NCBI RefSeq assembly: GCF_006569185.2
Contig: NZ_VIGC02000007.1
Span: 124,001-188,000 of the forward strand
From: Litorilinea aerophila
Lineage (GTDB): Bacteria > Chloroflexota > Anaerolineae > Caldilineales > Caldilineaceae
DNA: 64,000 nt
Reading direction: 5' to 3'
Shown: one piece after another, positions 45,868 through 56,673 of the stretch
Position numbering within the stretch: position 1 is the stretch's first letter
How the letters are laid out: the number at the start of each line of letters is the position of its first letter
Made by a program: the position numbers and the translations under genes
The notes under the pieces: model-generated
What the model saw: the letters and a program-made list of their open reading frames with translations, nothing else
Database searches by the model: none
What the model was told of the DNA's origin: nothing

Positions 45868-46018
45868 CAAATAAGTCCTGATGCTGCCCCGGCCGGGGGC
45901 AAGGTTCCCTCCTTGCGGAGGCGAAGCGCCTTTCCCCCAGGGAAGCCCCAGGCCTGGGGATGTCTGCAAGGAGGGTAGGATGTCGGTGCAGGGGATGGTC
46001 ACCGGCATCTTGATTTTT
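45868..46018 (+). ncRNA. Candidate structured RNA (leader of mreB or independent small RNA)
   Basis: Between a strong promoter and a terminator-like hairpin lie about 150 nt of dense structure. Hairpin 1 pairs TGCCCC (45885-45890) with GGGGCA (45896-45901). A 10-bp stem, CCCTCCTTGC (45907-45916) with GCAAGGAGGG (45966-45975), encloses two hairpins: AGGCG/CGCCT (45919-45931, loop AAG) and CCCCA/TGGGG (45946-45959, loop GGCC). This is a three-way junction. The terminator follows 3 nt later. I match no Rfam family by eye. A riboswitch-like attenuator for mreB or a free sRNA are both possible. Confidence 0.55.
45979..46018 (+). terminator. Terminator-like hairpin between the mreB promoter and mreB
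   Basis: GATGTCGGTG (45979-45988) pairs with CACCGGCATC (46000-46009), 10 bp with one G-U, loop 11 nt, followed by TTGATTTTT. It ends 43 bp before the mreB ATG. Confidence 0.65.
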
Positions 46019-46061
46019 GCTGTCGTCTGAAAAGGATGGCAGGGTAAACCGACACAAAACT

Positions 46062-47087
46062 ATGTTTCAAAAACACATTGGTATCGATCTGGGCACGGTG
46101 AATGTGCTGGTGCATGTCAAAGGCAAGGGCATTGTCATGCACGAGCCATCGGTGGTGGCCATACGTCTGCGAGACAACAAAATGGTGGCGGTGGGCCATG
46201 AGGCCTACGACATGCTGGGCCGCACCCCGGAAAGCATCGAGGTGGCTCGCCCCATGCGGGATGGCGTGATCGCCGACTTTGTGGTCACCGAGGCCATGTT
46301 GCGCTATTTCATTGAATCCATCGTCGGCCACCTCAACCCGCTTCTGAGTCCCCTCTTTAAACCCAAGGTCATGATCAGTACGCCCAAAGGCGTGACCAGT
46401 GTGGAGGAACGGGCCGTCCACGACGCGGCCATGCAGGCGGGCGCGGGCGCGGCCTATCTGATTCCGGAGCCCCTGGCCGCGGCTTATGGCGCAGGCCTGC
46501 CCATCGGTACGCCCACCGGCAACATGGTGGTGGACCTGGGTGGCGGCACCACCGAAGCGGCCGTAGTCTCCATGTATGACATTGTGGTCTGGAGCAGCGT
46601 GCGGGTGGGCGGCAACCGTTTCGACGAAGCCATCGTCAACTACATCCGCAAGAAGTACAACCTCTTGATCGGTGAGCAGACTGCCGAGGAGATCAAGATC
46701 GGCATCGGCAGCGCCCTGCCCATGGAGGACGAGCGGGTCATGGAGGTGCGGGGCCGGGATCAGGTAACGGGCCTCCCCAAGATCATTACGGTCAACAGCA
46801 GCGAGATCACCGAGGCCATGGCCGAGCCCCTCCAGGCGGTGGTGAGTACCGTGCGAGCCACCCTGGAAAAGACGCCGCCGGAGCTGGCCGCGGACATCAT
46901 CGACCGGGGCATGGTGCTCACCGGCGGTGGCGCCCAGCTCCGGAACATTGCCCAGCTCCTCACCCAGGAGACAGGCGTTCCCTGCTACGTGGCCGAGAAC
47001 CCCATCGCCTGTGTGGCTCTGGGCGCGGGGCGGGCGTTGGAAAATTACGAGATCATGCGCCGGAGCCTGCCCATCGTCCCCACGTAA
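46062..47087 (+). CDS. mreB: Rod shape-determining protein MreB
   Basis: This 341-residue actin-like ATPase directs lateral cell-wall synthesis. Phosphate-binding loops are [12 protein letters not shown] near residue 6 and [15 protein letters not shown], and the adenosine motif is [29 protein letters not shown] is the usual connector. The ATG at 46062 gives the MreB-type N-terminus; a TTG at 46017 lies inside the terminator-like hairpin. No mreC or mreD follows. The ribosome binding site is poor (GGCAGGG about 18 nt upstream). Confidence 0.95.
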   Translation: MFQKHIGIDLGTVNVLVHVKGKGIVMHEPSVVAIRLRDNKMVAVGHEAYDMLGRTPESIEVARPMRDGVIADFVVTEAMLRYFIESIVGHLNPLLSPLFKPKVMISTPKGVTSVEERAVHDAAMQAGAGAAYLIPEPLAAAYGAGLPIGTPTGNMVVDLGGGTTEAAVVSMYDIVVWSSVRVGGNRFDEAIVNYIRKKYNLLIGEQTAEEIKIGIGSALPMEDERVMEVRGRDQVTGLPKIITVNSSEITEAMAEPLQAVVSTVRATLEKTPPELAADIIDRGMVLTGGGAQLRNIAQLLTQETGVPCYVAENPIACVALGAGRALENYEIMRRSLPIVPT

Positions 47088-47239
47088 TGGAGTGCGTAGC
47101 TTGTGCGTAGTGCGTGAACCTATTGGCTTCATGCAAGTTTGGCTGGTTTGTTTCCTGGCGTACCACCACGCACTGCTCTACTACGTACCACGTAAGACCT
47201 TCGGTTGACGCTTTTGCTGTTTTCTTTGCCGCGCGTATT
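47088..47239. other. mreB-ridA intergenic stretch
   Basis: GTGCGTAGTGCGTG (around 47101-47115) is partly mirrored by CACGCACTGCTCTACTACG (47166-47184), a loose inverted repeat of the GCGTAGTGCG type. Nothing coding is seen. Confidence 0.45.
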
Positions 47240-47268
47240 TTGACTTCCAATGAAAGTTCTATTACAAT
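47240..47268 (+). promoter_or_regulatory. Promoter of ridA
   Basis: TTGACT (47240-47245), exactly 17 bp, and TACAAT (47263-47268). The GTG start is about 115 bp downstream of the -10. Confidence 0.75.
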
Positions 47269-47382
47269 TTCATTGTGTTGCACGTTTGGTCCCTCGAGCC
47301 AGTCGTTCTGTCCCCATGCCCCCTTTGGACGGCTTCGTCGCGGCCACACGGCAACAAATCTCATGGAACTACGAGGTAACGA

Positions 47383-47763
47383 GTGAATCGTGAAGTCGTT
47401 GTAACCCAGCACGCTCCCGCCGCGGTTGGCCCCTATTCTCAAGCCATTCAGACCGGTAGTTTCATCTTCGCCTCTGGGCAACTCGGCCTGGATCCCCAGA
47501 ACGGCCAGTTGCGCGAAGGGCTCGAAGCACAGACGCGCCAGGCGCTGGACAATCTGTCGGCCGTGCTCCAGGCCGCCGGCAGTAGCCTGTCCCAAGTCGT
47601 CAAGACGACCATTTTTCTGGTCGATATGGCAGCTTTCCCCACGGTGAATGCCATTTATGCCGAATATTTCCCCGGTGATCCGCCTGCCCGTAGCACTGTG
47701 CAGGTGGCGGCATTGCCATTGGGAGGGCTGATCGAGATCGAGGCGATTGCACTGAGCCAATAA
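47383..47763 (+). CDS. ridA: RidA family enamine/imine deaminase
   Basis: RidA hydrolyses reactive enamines released by PLP enzymes such as threonine dehydratase. The 126 residues carry AAVGPYSQAIQTGSFIFASGQLGLDP, the catalytic ARSTVQVAALPLGGLIEIEAIA with the substrate-binding Arg and Glu. GTG at 47383 is the start, with GAGGTAACGA before it. Length is normal. Confidence 0.95.
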   Translation: MNREVVVTQHAPAAVGPYSQAIQTGSFIFASGQLGLDPQNGQLREGLEAQTRQALDNLSAVLQAAGSSLSQVVKTTIFLVDMAAFPTVNAIYAEYFPGDPPARSTVQVAALPLGGLIEIEAIALSQ

Positions 47764-47947
47764 AGCATTCACCATCTGATACCATCTGAACAGTTGGACT
47801 GTCGGGCAAAGAACAGCGCGCTATCCCCTCCCGTTGGGAGAGGGGAATCCTCTTGCCCATTCACCTGTCCGGTTCTCTATTGCGGTCAATTGCCCATCAT
47901 CGTAGGCGGCAATTCTATATTTATTTTTGGAGGATGTTTTTTTCCTT

Positions 47948-49240
47948 ATGAGCAACGGTCACGCAACTCTTGATGCAACGATGGCTCCTTATGCGGCAGG
48001 TTCGACTCAGGGAGCAGACAGCGCCCATGGCTTCCATACCCCCGACGGCGACGTCCACCCCATGGCGTTGTTGCTCGATGAGATCGAACAGACCCTGGCG
48101 GAACCCCAAACTGGGGAGATCCGCAAGGGGATCATTGTGGACAAGCGCCCCAATGAAATCCTGGTCGACATCGGGTTCAAGTCGGAGGGGATCGTATCCG
48201 GGCGGGAGTTGGACCGGATTCGAGACATGCTCGATTCGCTGGAGGTGGGCGCCGAGGTTCCGGTGTATGTGTTGCGGGAGGACAGGGACGGCAATCTGTT
48301 GTTGAGCATCAGCCGGGCCCAGGCCGAGAAGGACTGGGAGCGGGCTGAAGCGCTGATGCAGTCCCAGGAGATCTTCGAAAGCCCCGTAGCTGCCTACAAT
48401 CGGGGTGGCGTCATCGTGAAGCTGGGGCAGGTGCGGGGGTTCGTGCCGGCCAGCCAGTTGAGCGCCGAAAGCCAGAGCCAGAGCGATCCCGAGGCAGAAG
48501 ATGCCGAGGAGCGCTGGGCCAAGCTGGTGGGTGAGCGCCTGATGCTCAAGGTGATCGACATCGATCGCCGGCGCAACCGCCTCATCCTCTCGGAGCGGCA
48601 GGCCGTGCGGGAATGGCGTCGCCAGCAGAAGGATCTGCTCCTGGAGACGTTGAAGGAGGGTGACGTCTACGAGGGCGTGATCAGCAGCCTGGCCGACTTC
48701 GGGGCCTTTGTGGATCTGGGCGGGGCCGACGGCCTGATCCATCTGAGCGAGCTGAGCTGGAATCGGGTCTCCCATCCCAGCGAAGTGGTCTCGGTGGGCG
48801 ACAAGGTCAAGGTCCAAATCTTGAGCGTGGACCGGGAGCGCCGGCGAATCGGCCTGAGCCTGCGCCGACTCCAGCCGGAGCCCTGGGATCTGGTGAACGA
48901 AAACTACGAAGTGGGCCAGATCGTGCGGGGGCGCATCACCAAGCTGGTCAATTTCGGCGCCTTTGCCCGCCTGGAGAAGGATGGCATCGAGGGCCTGATC
49001 CACATCAGCGAGCTGGCCGACCGGCGGGTCAATCATCCCAAGGAGGTGGTGGCCGAAGGGGAAGAGTACGACCTGCGCATCATCCGCATTGATACGGACC
49101 GGCGGCGCATGGGGCTGAGCCTCAAGCAAGCGACGCCACCCAGCACCAATGAGGTGGAACTGGACTGGACGATTGCCCCCAGCCAGGAGGCTGATGGCAA
49201 CGCCAGCTCCAACGGCCAGGTCAGCCAGGCGTCGGTCTGA
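47948..49240 (+). CDS. S1 RNA-binding domain protein (ribosomal protein S1-like)
   Basis: The 430 residues contain four consecutive S1 (OB-fold) domains after a 40-residue acidic N-terminus: [26 protein letters not shown], a degenerate second with [25 protein letters not shown], a third with [35 protein letters not shown] and a fourth with [23 protein letters not shown] (motifs shortened: [37 protein letters not shown]). It matches the short four-domain S1 proteins of many non-proteobacteria, which bind mRNA on the ribosome. ATG 47948 lies 13 nt after GGAGGA; a TTG at 47927 overlaps that site. Confidence 0.93.
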   Translation: MSNGHATLDATMAPYAAGSTQGADSAHGFHTPDGDVHPMALLLDEIEQTLAEPQTGEIRKGIIVDKRPNEILVDIGFKSEGIVSGRELDRIRDMLDSLEVGAEVPVYVLREDRDGNLLLSISRAQAEKDWERAEALMQSQEIFESPVAAYNRGGVIVKLGQVRGFVPASQLSAESQSQSDPEAEDAEERWAKLVGERLMLKVIDIDRRRNRLILSERQAVREWRRQQKDLLLETLKEGDVYEGVISSLADFGAFVDLGGADGLIHLSELSWNRVSHPSEVVSVGDKVKVQILSVDRERRRIGLSLRRLQPEPWDLVNENYEVGQIVRGRITKLVNFGAFARLEKDGIEGLIHISELADRRVNHPKEVVAEGEEYDLRIIRIDTDRRRMGLSLKQATPPSTNEVELDWTIAPSQEADGNASSNGQVSQASV

Positions 49241-49270
49241 CCCAGGTCGCCAGAAGGTTGTTGCACCGAG

Positions 49271-49303
49271 CCGTGGGGGCGCTCGCCGCCCCCACGGTGA
49301 TTT
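49271..49303 (+). terminator. Terminator after the S1 gene
   Basis: An 11-bp perfect stem, CCGTGGGGGCG (49271-49281) with CGCCCCCACGG (49287-49297), 5-nt loop, followed by TGATTTGC. It starts 30 bp after the stop codon. Confidence 0.8.
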
Positions 49304-49597
49304 GCTCCATCCTGCGCCCCTGTCCGTACCCATCCTTCCCCCGGCTGATTTGAGCCCCACCCCGCTTCTCGACTCCCCATTTGAAGCTGCAGCACGCCGG
49401 TTTCGGGCGCCTGCAGGGCGTCCGTTCCTGTGGGGAACCCGTGGCAGCCTGGCAGCGTCTAAAGGGTGTATAACAGAGGTACCAACCATCGGCAGCGGGC
49501 CCATCCCGCAAGGATGACCACCGGCTCTACGACAAAAGGCCGGTTTTGTGCCCAAACCATCGTCACTTTGCACAGAAAACCTACGCCGAATTATCGG

Positions 49598-49627
49598 TTG
49601 ACAAAGATTATCCCCTATCGTTAAAAT
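49598..49627 (+). promoter_or_regulatory. Promoter far upstream of clpC
   Basis: A consensus TTGACA (49598-49603), an 18-bp spacer and TAAAAT (49622-49627), about 420 bp upstream of the clpC start. Confidence 0.7.
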
Positions 49628-49633
49628 AGCCAT

Positions 49634-50049
49634 AGGGGAGGTTATCCGGACTGATACCGGATGGTGAGTGGAAATCCAGCATCTGTCGACCGATTTCAGC
49701 TCATGCCACTCCCATTCCCGAGTGGCACCCATGACAAATTTACCGACCAACACACGAGTGAACATGCATCAAGGGTGCGCCCCAGTTGGGGGGAGTACTG
49801 GCTGCCAGCCACGCCGGTTTGCAGCAGTGAGCTCTGCCATGGGGGATGCACCCGTAGCGTACGGTGGCATCGCACGCAGGGCCTTGCCCCTGCCACGGCT
49901 AGAGGATTCCTCATTTCGCTGATTCTATGGCGCCCAAAGAGGAACTAACGTTACGGCATCGGGTCCGCGCGATTTGGTACACTGTGTGAGCCTGAGGGTG
50001 AAAAGCCTGATGGAAACTGTTTCTCTAGAGTACTTCGGGGATCACTACA
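49634..50049 (+). promoter_or_regulatory. Long structured leader of clpC
   Basis: About 416 nt separate the promoter from the clpC ATG and hold no convincing gene. Visible hairpins include TCCGG/CCGGA (near 49646-49662), an 8-bp perfect TGCCACTC/GAGTGGCA (49703-49726) and a nested GATGC...GCATC with inner CCGTA/TACGG (49845-49871). A second weak promoter-like TACACT sits near 49978. No terminator and no CtsR-type tandem heptamer operator is seen. The leader may regulate clpC or hide a small RNA. Confidence 0.35.
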
Positions 50050-52572
<2,523 letters not shown>

Positions 52573-52629
52573 GCGGCCAGGCCTACGTCCCCTGGTCAAC
52601 CCCGGCAGAGATGCCGTGTACGGAATCAG

Positions 52630-52660
52630 AGAGGCCGACCCTTTTGGGTCGGCCTCTTTT
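52630..52660 (+). terminator. Rho-independent terminator of clpC
   Basis: A 12-bp perfect stem, AGAGGCCGACCC (52630-52641) with GGGTCGGCCTCT (52646-52657), TTTT loop, followed by a T-run, 58 bp after the stop codon. Confidence 0.95.
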
Positions 52661-52721
52661 CCTTTCAACTTCGGACGCTTGCCCAGGAGAATGGGGCACG
52701 CGCCCGGGGATAGGGCCCGGT

Positions 52722-52750
52722 TTGGCCGATTCCCTTTTCCGGCGTATTAT
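52722..52750 (+). promoter_or_regulatory. Promoter of the dehydrogenase gene
   Basis: TTGGCC (52722-52727), 17 bp, TATTAT (52745-52750); start codon about 69 bp downstream. Confidence 0.6.
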
Positions 52751-52818
52751 GATGTACAGGGCCTGAACCTCTTTTCACCCATCCAACCGACCCATCTAAC
52801 TTCTGGAGGGAAACGATT

Positions 52819-53709
52819 ATGAGCGAACGAGTAGGCTTCATCGGTCTCGGCATCATGGGGCGCGGGATGGCCGCCAATCTGCTCAAGGCTGGCTTCACCG
52901 TGCGCGTCTGGAATCGAACGGCCAGCCGCATGGAGCCCCTGGTCGCCCAGGGGGCTGAAGCAGGTGAAAGCCCGGCGGATGTGGCCGCCCATAGCGATAT
53001 CGTTATTACCTGTGTCAGCGATACACCTGACGTAGAGGAAGTGATCCTGGGCGAGAAGGGGGTGATCCACGGCGCCAAGCCAGGATCCCTGGTGATCGAC
53101 TGCAGCACCATCAGCCCCAAAGTTACCCGCCAGATCGCCGAGAAGCTAGCCGAAAAGGGCATCCATATGCTGGATGCACCCATCAGCGGCGGCAGCGAGG
53201 GGGCGGCCAATGGCACCCTGAGCATCATGGTGGGCGGCGAAGCGGACCAGTTCCAGCGGGCCATGCCGGTCTTCCAGGCCATGGGCAAGACCATCACCCA
53301 TGTGGGCGGGACAGGCGCCGGCCAGACGGTCAAGCTGGTGAACCAGGTGTTGGTGGTGGGAAACTGCCTGGCCATGTGCGAGGCGCTGATGCTGGCCCAG
53401 GCGGGCGGCGTCGACCTGAAGAAGACCTACGACGCAGTCAGCCAGGGTGCCGCGGGGAGCTGGATGTTCACCAACCGGGCCCCCCAGATCATCCAGCGGG
53501 ACTGGCGTCCGGGCTTCACCGTGGCCCTGCAGCAGAAGGATCTCCGCCTGGTGTTGGAAGCTGCCGATGAACTGGGCGTGCCCATTCCCGGCACCAGCCT
53601 CATCTTCCAGCTCTACCGCACCCTGGAGGCCCGGGGGCATAGCGAAGAGGGCAACCACGCCCTGATCAAGGCGCTGGAGAACCTGGCCGGCTATCAGGTC
53701 GGCGGCTGA
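52819..53709 (+). CDS. Beta-hydroxyacid dehydrogenase (3-hydroxyisobutyrate / tartronate semialdehyde reductase family)
   Basis: The 296-residue NAD(P) oxidoreductase has the Rossmann motif VGFIGLGIMGRGMAANLLKAG at the N-terminus (GLGIMGRGMA), the substrate-binding DAPISGGSEGAANGTLSIMVGG and the catalytic lysine region GAGQTVKLVNQVLV. It could be 3-hydroxyisobutyrate dehydrogenase (valine degradation), GarR or a succinic-semialdehyde reductase; sequence alone does not decide. GGAGGG lies 8 nt before the ATG. Single-gene unit bounded by its own promoter and terminator. Confidence 0.94.
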   Translation: MSERVGFIGLGIMGRGMAANLLKAGFTVRVWNRTASRMEPLVAQGAEAGESPADVAAHSDIVITCVSDTPDVEEVILGEKGVIHGAKPGSLVIDCSTISPKVTRQIAEKLAEKGIHMLDAPISGGSEGAANGTLSIMVGGEADQFQRAMPVFQAMGKTITHVGGTGAGQTVKLVNQVLVVGNCLAMCEALMLAQAGGVDLKKTYDAVSQGAAGSWMFTNRAPQIIQRDWRPGFTVALQQKDLRLVLEAADELGVPIPGTSLIFQLYRTLEARGHSEEGNHALIKALENLAGYQVGG

Positions 53710-53737
53710 GCGCACTTCTTTAGCTGCATCCGGGTTG

Positions 53738-53779
53738 AGCGGGGCTCCGGCTTTTAGGTAGCCGGGGCTCCGCTTTTTT
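53738..53779 (+). terminator. Rho-independent terminator of the dehydrogenase gene
   Basis: A 14-bp stem (53738-53751 with 53761-53774, two G-U pairs) and a 9-nt loop are followed by TTTTTT. Downstream, the convergent polyferredoxin gene ends at 53795. Confidence 0.93.
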
Positions 53780-53794
53780 GGGCGCTGCCCAGCC

Positions 53795-55213
53795 TTAGCC
53801 GCCCAGCACGCTGCCCCGCATTTCCATGGGCAGCAGAAAAACCCACACGCTGGCCACGGCCAGGAGGGCCAACAGGAGAAGCCACGGCCATGTGGAGGAC
53901 CAGGCCCTCTCCGGCGACAGACGGCGACCGGCCGCTATGGTCACCCGGGCCGCCATGGCCAGGCCGCCCGTCACCAGCAGAACCTGGATCAGCTGGATCG
54001 TCCAGATGGGCGGGACGAAGCGCGCGGCCAGGGCCCAGTTGGGTTCACCCAGCAGGGGCCAGCCCAGGGTGTCGGCCAGGAAGGTCTGAAAGGCCGGCAC
54101 CAGGGTCATGGCGCCCGTGAGGAAATGGAAGAGGTAGTGGGCCAGCCAGATGGCCATCCCCAGGGGCACAAAGCCATAGGCAAAGCCCATCACCAGCCGG
54201 TTCAGGGGGCGGGCAACGCCGCTGCTGTGCCGGCTCCACCACGCGGCCAGATAGGCCAGGGCCAGGGGCCCGGCCACCGCGCCCACCAGGAAGATCAAGC
54301 CCAGCACCAGGGCCTCCTCCCGGGTTTGCAGCCACTGGGCCAGGATTGCCTCCAGCCGGTAGGCCGGTGGCGTCATGGCGAAGGCATTGAGCCAACCCAG
54401 AAACGCGGCGCCCAGGGCCAGCAGGGCCAGATCCAGACGATGGGGCCAGCTTTGGCGAAATAACTCGTCGCCGGGGGGCCGGGTAGCCAGGGCCACGTTG
54501 TCATAGGGGCAGGCCCGGACACAGTCCAGGCAAAAGGTGCAGTTGAGGTTGCTCTGGATGGTGGGGACGAACAACTCCAACTGACAGCCCAGCTGGTTGT
54601 CACTGCCGTTGATACACTCGTGGCCTTCGCACTCCCGGCAGACCTGAAGATCGCGGGCCTGGATCTGGAGCGGGCTGACGGTGCTGTAGAGAAAGTTGAA
54701 GGTCCCCAGCGGGCAGAGGTAGAGACAGAAGGCGTCCCGGGTGAAAAAGGCCTCCAGGACGAAGGCGGCGACGAAGTAGGCCACTGCCAGCCAGGCGGTC
54801 CACCAGGGGCTGGCCCACAGGTCGTAGAGTTCATAGACGTACAGAATCGCCACCAGGCTGGCCAGAGCCAGCCACTTGTTGCGCAGAGGCCTGGGCCAGC
54901 GGTGTCTGGGCCGTCCCAGCCACTTGGCCAGCTTCCGAGAGAGGATGAAGGGGCAGGCTGCGCAAAAGAGGTTGCCCACCAGCAGGAGGGCCAACACCAC
55001 CAACCCCCGATAGTGGACCCAGGCGGCCACCGTGGCCACATTGCGGGAGGCCAGGGGGCTGCCCACCAGGCCGTCGATCACGATGATGGCCGCCAGCCCA
55101 AAGAGAAGAAGCTGGGCGGCGGTACGGCTGTGTTTCCAGCGGAGCAGGCGGCCCAGGAGGGGCAGGCGCAGCAGGTCCAGGGCGTGACGTCGATTTTGAA
55201 TCGTATTCAACAT
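53795..55213 (-). CDS. Membrane-bound 4Fe-4S polyferredoxin (NapH/NosR/YccM-like)
   Basis: The 472-residue protein has about 10 membrane helices. Its cysteine clusters include CAACPF near the first helices, CLYLCPLG, CRECEGHEC, and a classical ferredoxin motif CTFCLDCVRACP in the cytoplasmic loop. NapH/NosR-type proteins move electrons from quinol to periplasmic reductases or assist metal-site maturation. No nap or nos genes are nearby. The C-terminal half (helices 6-10) is unusual for NapH, which is shorter. The PduO-type gene ends 15 bp upstream, so both are probably in one operon. Confidence 0.85.
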   Translation of the reverse strand: MLNTIQNRRHALDLLRLPLLGRLLRWKHSRTAAQLLLFGLAAIIVIDGLVGSPLASRNVATVAAWVHYRGLVVLALLLVGNLFCAACPFILSRKLAKWLGRPRHRWPRPLRNKWLALASLVAILYVYELYDLWASPWWTAWLAVAYFVAAFVLEAFFTRDAFCLYLCPLGTFNFLYSTVSPLQIQARDLQVCRECEGHECINGSDNQLGCQLELFVPTIQSNLNCTFCLDCVRACPYDNVALATRPPGDELFRQSWPHRLDLALLALGAAFLGWLNAFAMTPPAYRLEAILAQWLQTREEALVLGLIFLVGAVAGPLALAYLAAWWSRHSSGVARPLNRLVMGFAYGFVPLGMAIWLAHYLFHFLTGAMTLVPAFQTFLADTLGWPLLGEPNWALAARFVPPIWTIQLIQVLLVTGGLAMAARVTIAAGRRLSPERAWSSTWPWLLLLALLAVASVWVFLLPMEMRGSVLGG

Positions 55214-55228
55214 GATGGATGATGGGAG

Positions 55229-55783
55229 CTAAGATCCCCGCCGGGCGGTCCAGGGCACATCGGGTACCTGGGCCCGGTGGTTGGCCACCCGGGCAAGGGT
55301 GAACAGCCAGTCGGACAGACGGTTGACGTAGGCCAGGGCCTGGGGGCTGATGTCTTCCTGGCGGGCCAGGTGGACGATGGCCCGCTCTGCCTGCCGGCAG
55401 ACCGTCCGGGCCAGATGCAGGTGGGCGGCCAGGGGGGAGCCGCCCGGCAGAATGAACGACTTTAGCGGCTGCAGCTCGTCGTCGAAGTGGTCGATCTCGG
55501 CTTCCAGCTGGCGTACTTCCTCTTCGCCCATGCGCACCACGTGGGCACTGCGCACATCCAGGGGCGTGGCCAGATCGGCACCCAGCACGAAGAGCTCATC
55601 CTGGATGCGCCCCAGCAGTCCATCCAGCTCGACGTCCTGGACGTAGAGGCGGGCCACACCCAGATGGGCGTTCAACTGATCCACCAGCCCATAGGCTTCG
55701 ATACGGGCGTGGTCCTTGGGCACCCGGCGACCGCCGAACAGGCCTGTCTCGCCGGCATCCCCCGTCTTCGTGTAGATCTTCAT
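55229..55783 (-). CDS. PduO-type ATP:cob(I)alamin adenosyltransferase
   Basis: This 184-residue enzyme makes adenosylcobalamin from reduced cobalamin and ATP. It begins MKIYTKTGDAGETGLFGGRRVPKD with the ATP-binding TKTGDxGxTGLFGG, then the helical VDQLNAHLGVAR, SFILPGGSPLAAHLHLARTVCRQAERAIV and YVNRLSDWLFTLAR (motif seen as LARTVCRQAERAIV). All are family hallmarks; the usual DELN is VDQLN here. The neighbouring polyferredoxin could supply electrons for cobalamin reduction, which is inference. Confidence 0.95.
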   Translation of the reverse strand: MKIYTKTGDAGETGLFGGRRVPKDHARIEAYGLVDQLNAHLGVARLYVQDVELDGLLGRIQDELFVLGADLATPLDVRSAHVVRMGEEEVRQLEAEIDHFDDELQPLKSFILPGGSPLAAHLHLARTVCRQAERAIVHLARQEDISPQALAYVNRLSDWLFTLARVANHRAQVPDVPWTARRGS

Positions 55784-56139
55784 GGCGCTTTCCGCTCGAT
55801 TCCTCGTATCCCTATCTTTTCCCGATCTTTGCAGATTTGAGCCACCGATGTTGCAGTCGAATCGTGAACGACTGAATATCCACCCCCTATTCTACCCGAT
55901 TCGGGCCAATTCTTGGGGATGGGCGAACCTTTGGGAAGCGTCGCCAAAACAGGGAGAGAGCCCACAGGCAGTGAGGGGAACTGTGGTATAATGAAGGTGC
56001 CGGGATTGTGTTTTTATTCACAAACCGGCGGGCGGATCCGCCATCGGTGATGGGCCGCCTGCTATCGATGAGGATAGAACAGGGGATGCCTGGGCTGGAC
56101 GCCCCCGGCGCGCTGGCAAGGCATCCCAGGAGATGAACC
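55784..56139. other. Divergent promoter region between the PduO-type and universal-stress genes
   Basis: These 356 bp hold an extended -10 for the rightward gene (55984-55992). The minus-strand side shows no clear promoter. No gene or repeat recognised. Confidence 0.5.
55984..55992 (+). promoter_or_regulatory. Extended -10 promoter of the universal stress gene
   Basis: TGGTATAAT at 55984-55992 is a TGn-extended -10; the -35 is poor, as is common with this class. The leader would be about 140 nt. Confidence 0.6.
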
Positions 56140-56673
56140 ATGAACAGGCACAAAGTATTGGTCCCTCTGGACGGTTCCAGCTTTAGCCGTCAGATTTTGC
56201 CGTACATCCAGGAGTTTTTGCCGCCTGCTGAAAACGAGCTCATCCTCCTGCGGGTGGGCGAACGGCCTGCTGGCCACGTGGGGCGACCGGCCCGCTTGAC
56301 GGCCACGGAATCCCCGGTGGCCATTCCCGAGAGCCCCCAGGACGTGGTGGCCGCTGCCCATCCCATCTACGCCAGCCAGGAGATGGAGAGCGCCCAGGCG
56401 GAGTTTCAACGGGAGGTCCAGGCGGAACGGCAAGCCCTGGAGGCGGCCGGCTACCGGGTGACCTGTCAGGTGCGCTTCGGTGAGCCCGGCCCCGAAATCG
56501 TGAAGTACATCGAGCTGCATGACGTGGACCTGGTGGCCATGACCACTCATGGACGGACCGGCCTGGGGCGGCTGTTGTTCGGCAGCGTGGCCGAGTATGT
56601 GACCCGCCATATCTCCATCCCCATGATGGTGCTGCGCCCATCCCCGGCGGGGGGATCCCGGTCTACTGGGTGA
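56140..56673 (+). CDS. Universal stress protein (UspA family)
   Basis: The 177-residue protein has one Usp domain: KVLVPLDGSSFSRQILPYI at the N-terminus and the ATP-binding G-x2-G-x9-G-S motif in THGRTGLGRLLFGSVAEYV. An insert of about 45 residues (55-100) separates strand 2 from the helical region. It is probably an ATP-binding stress or signalling protein. The start has AGGAGATGAACC before ATG. Its last 11 bp overlap the convergent downstream gene. Confidence 0.93.
   Translation: MNRHKVLVPLDGSSFSRQILPYIQEFLPPAENELILLRVGERPAGHVGRPARLTATESPVAIPESPQDVVAAAHPIYASQEMESAQAEFQREVQAERQALEAAGYRVTCQVRFGEPGPEIVKYIELHDVDLVAMTTHGRTGLGRLLFGSVAEYVTRHISIPMMVLRPSPAGGSRSTG

Noticed and set aside
47921-49765. 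614-codon minus-strand frame across the S1 gene
   Set aside because: Antisense to four clear S1 domains and crosses the terminator region.
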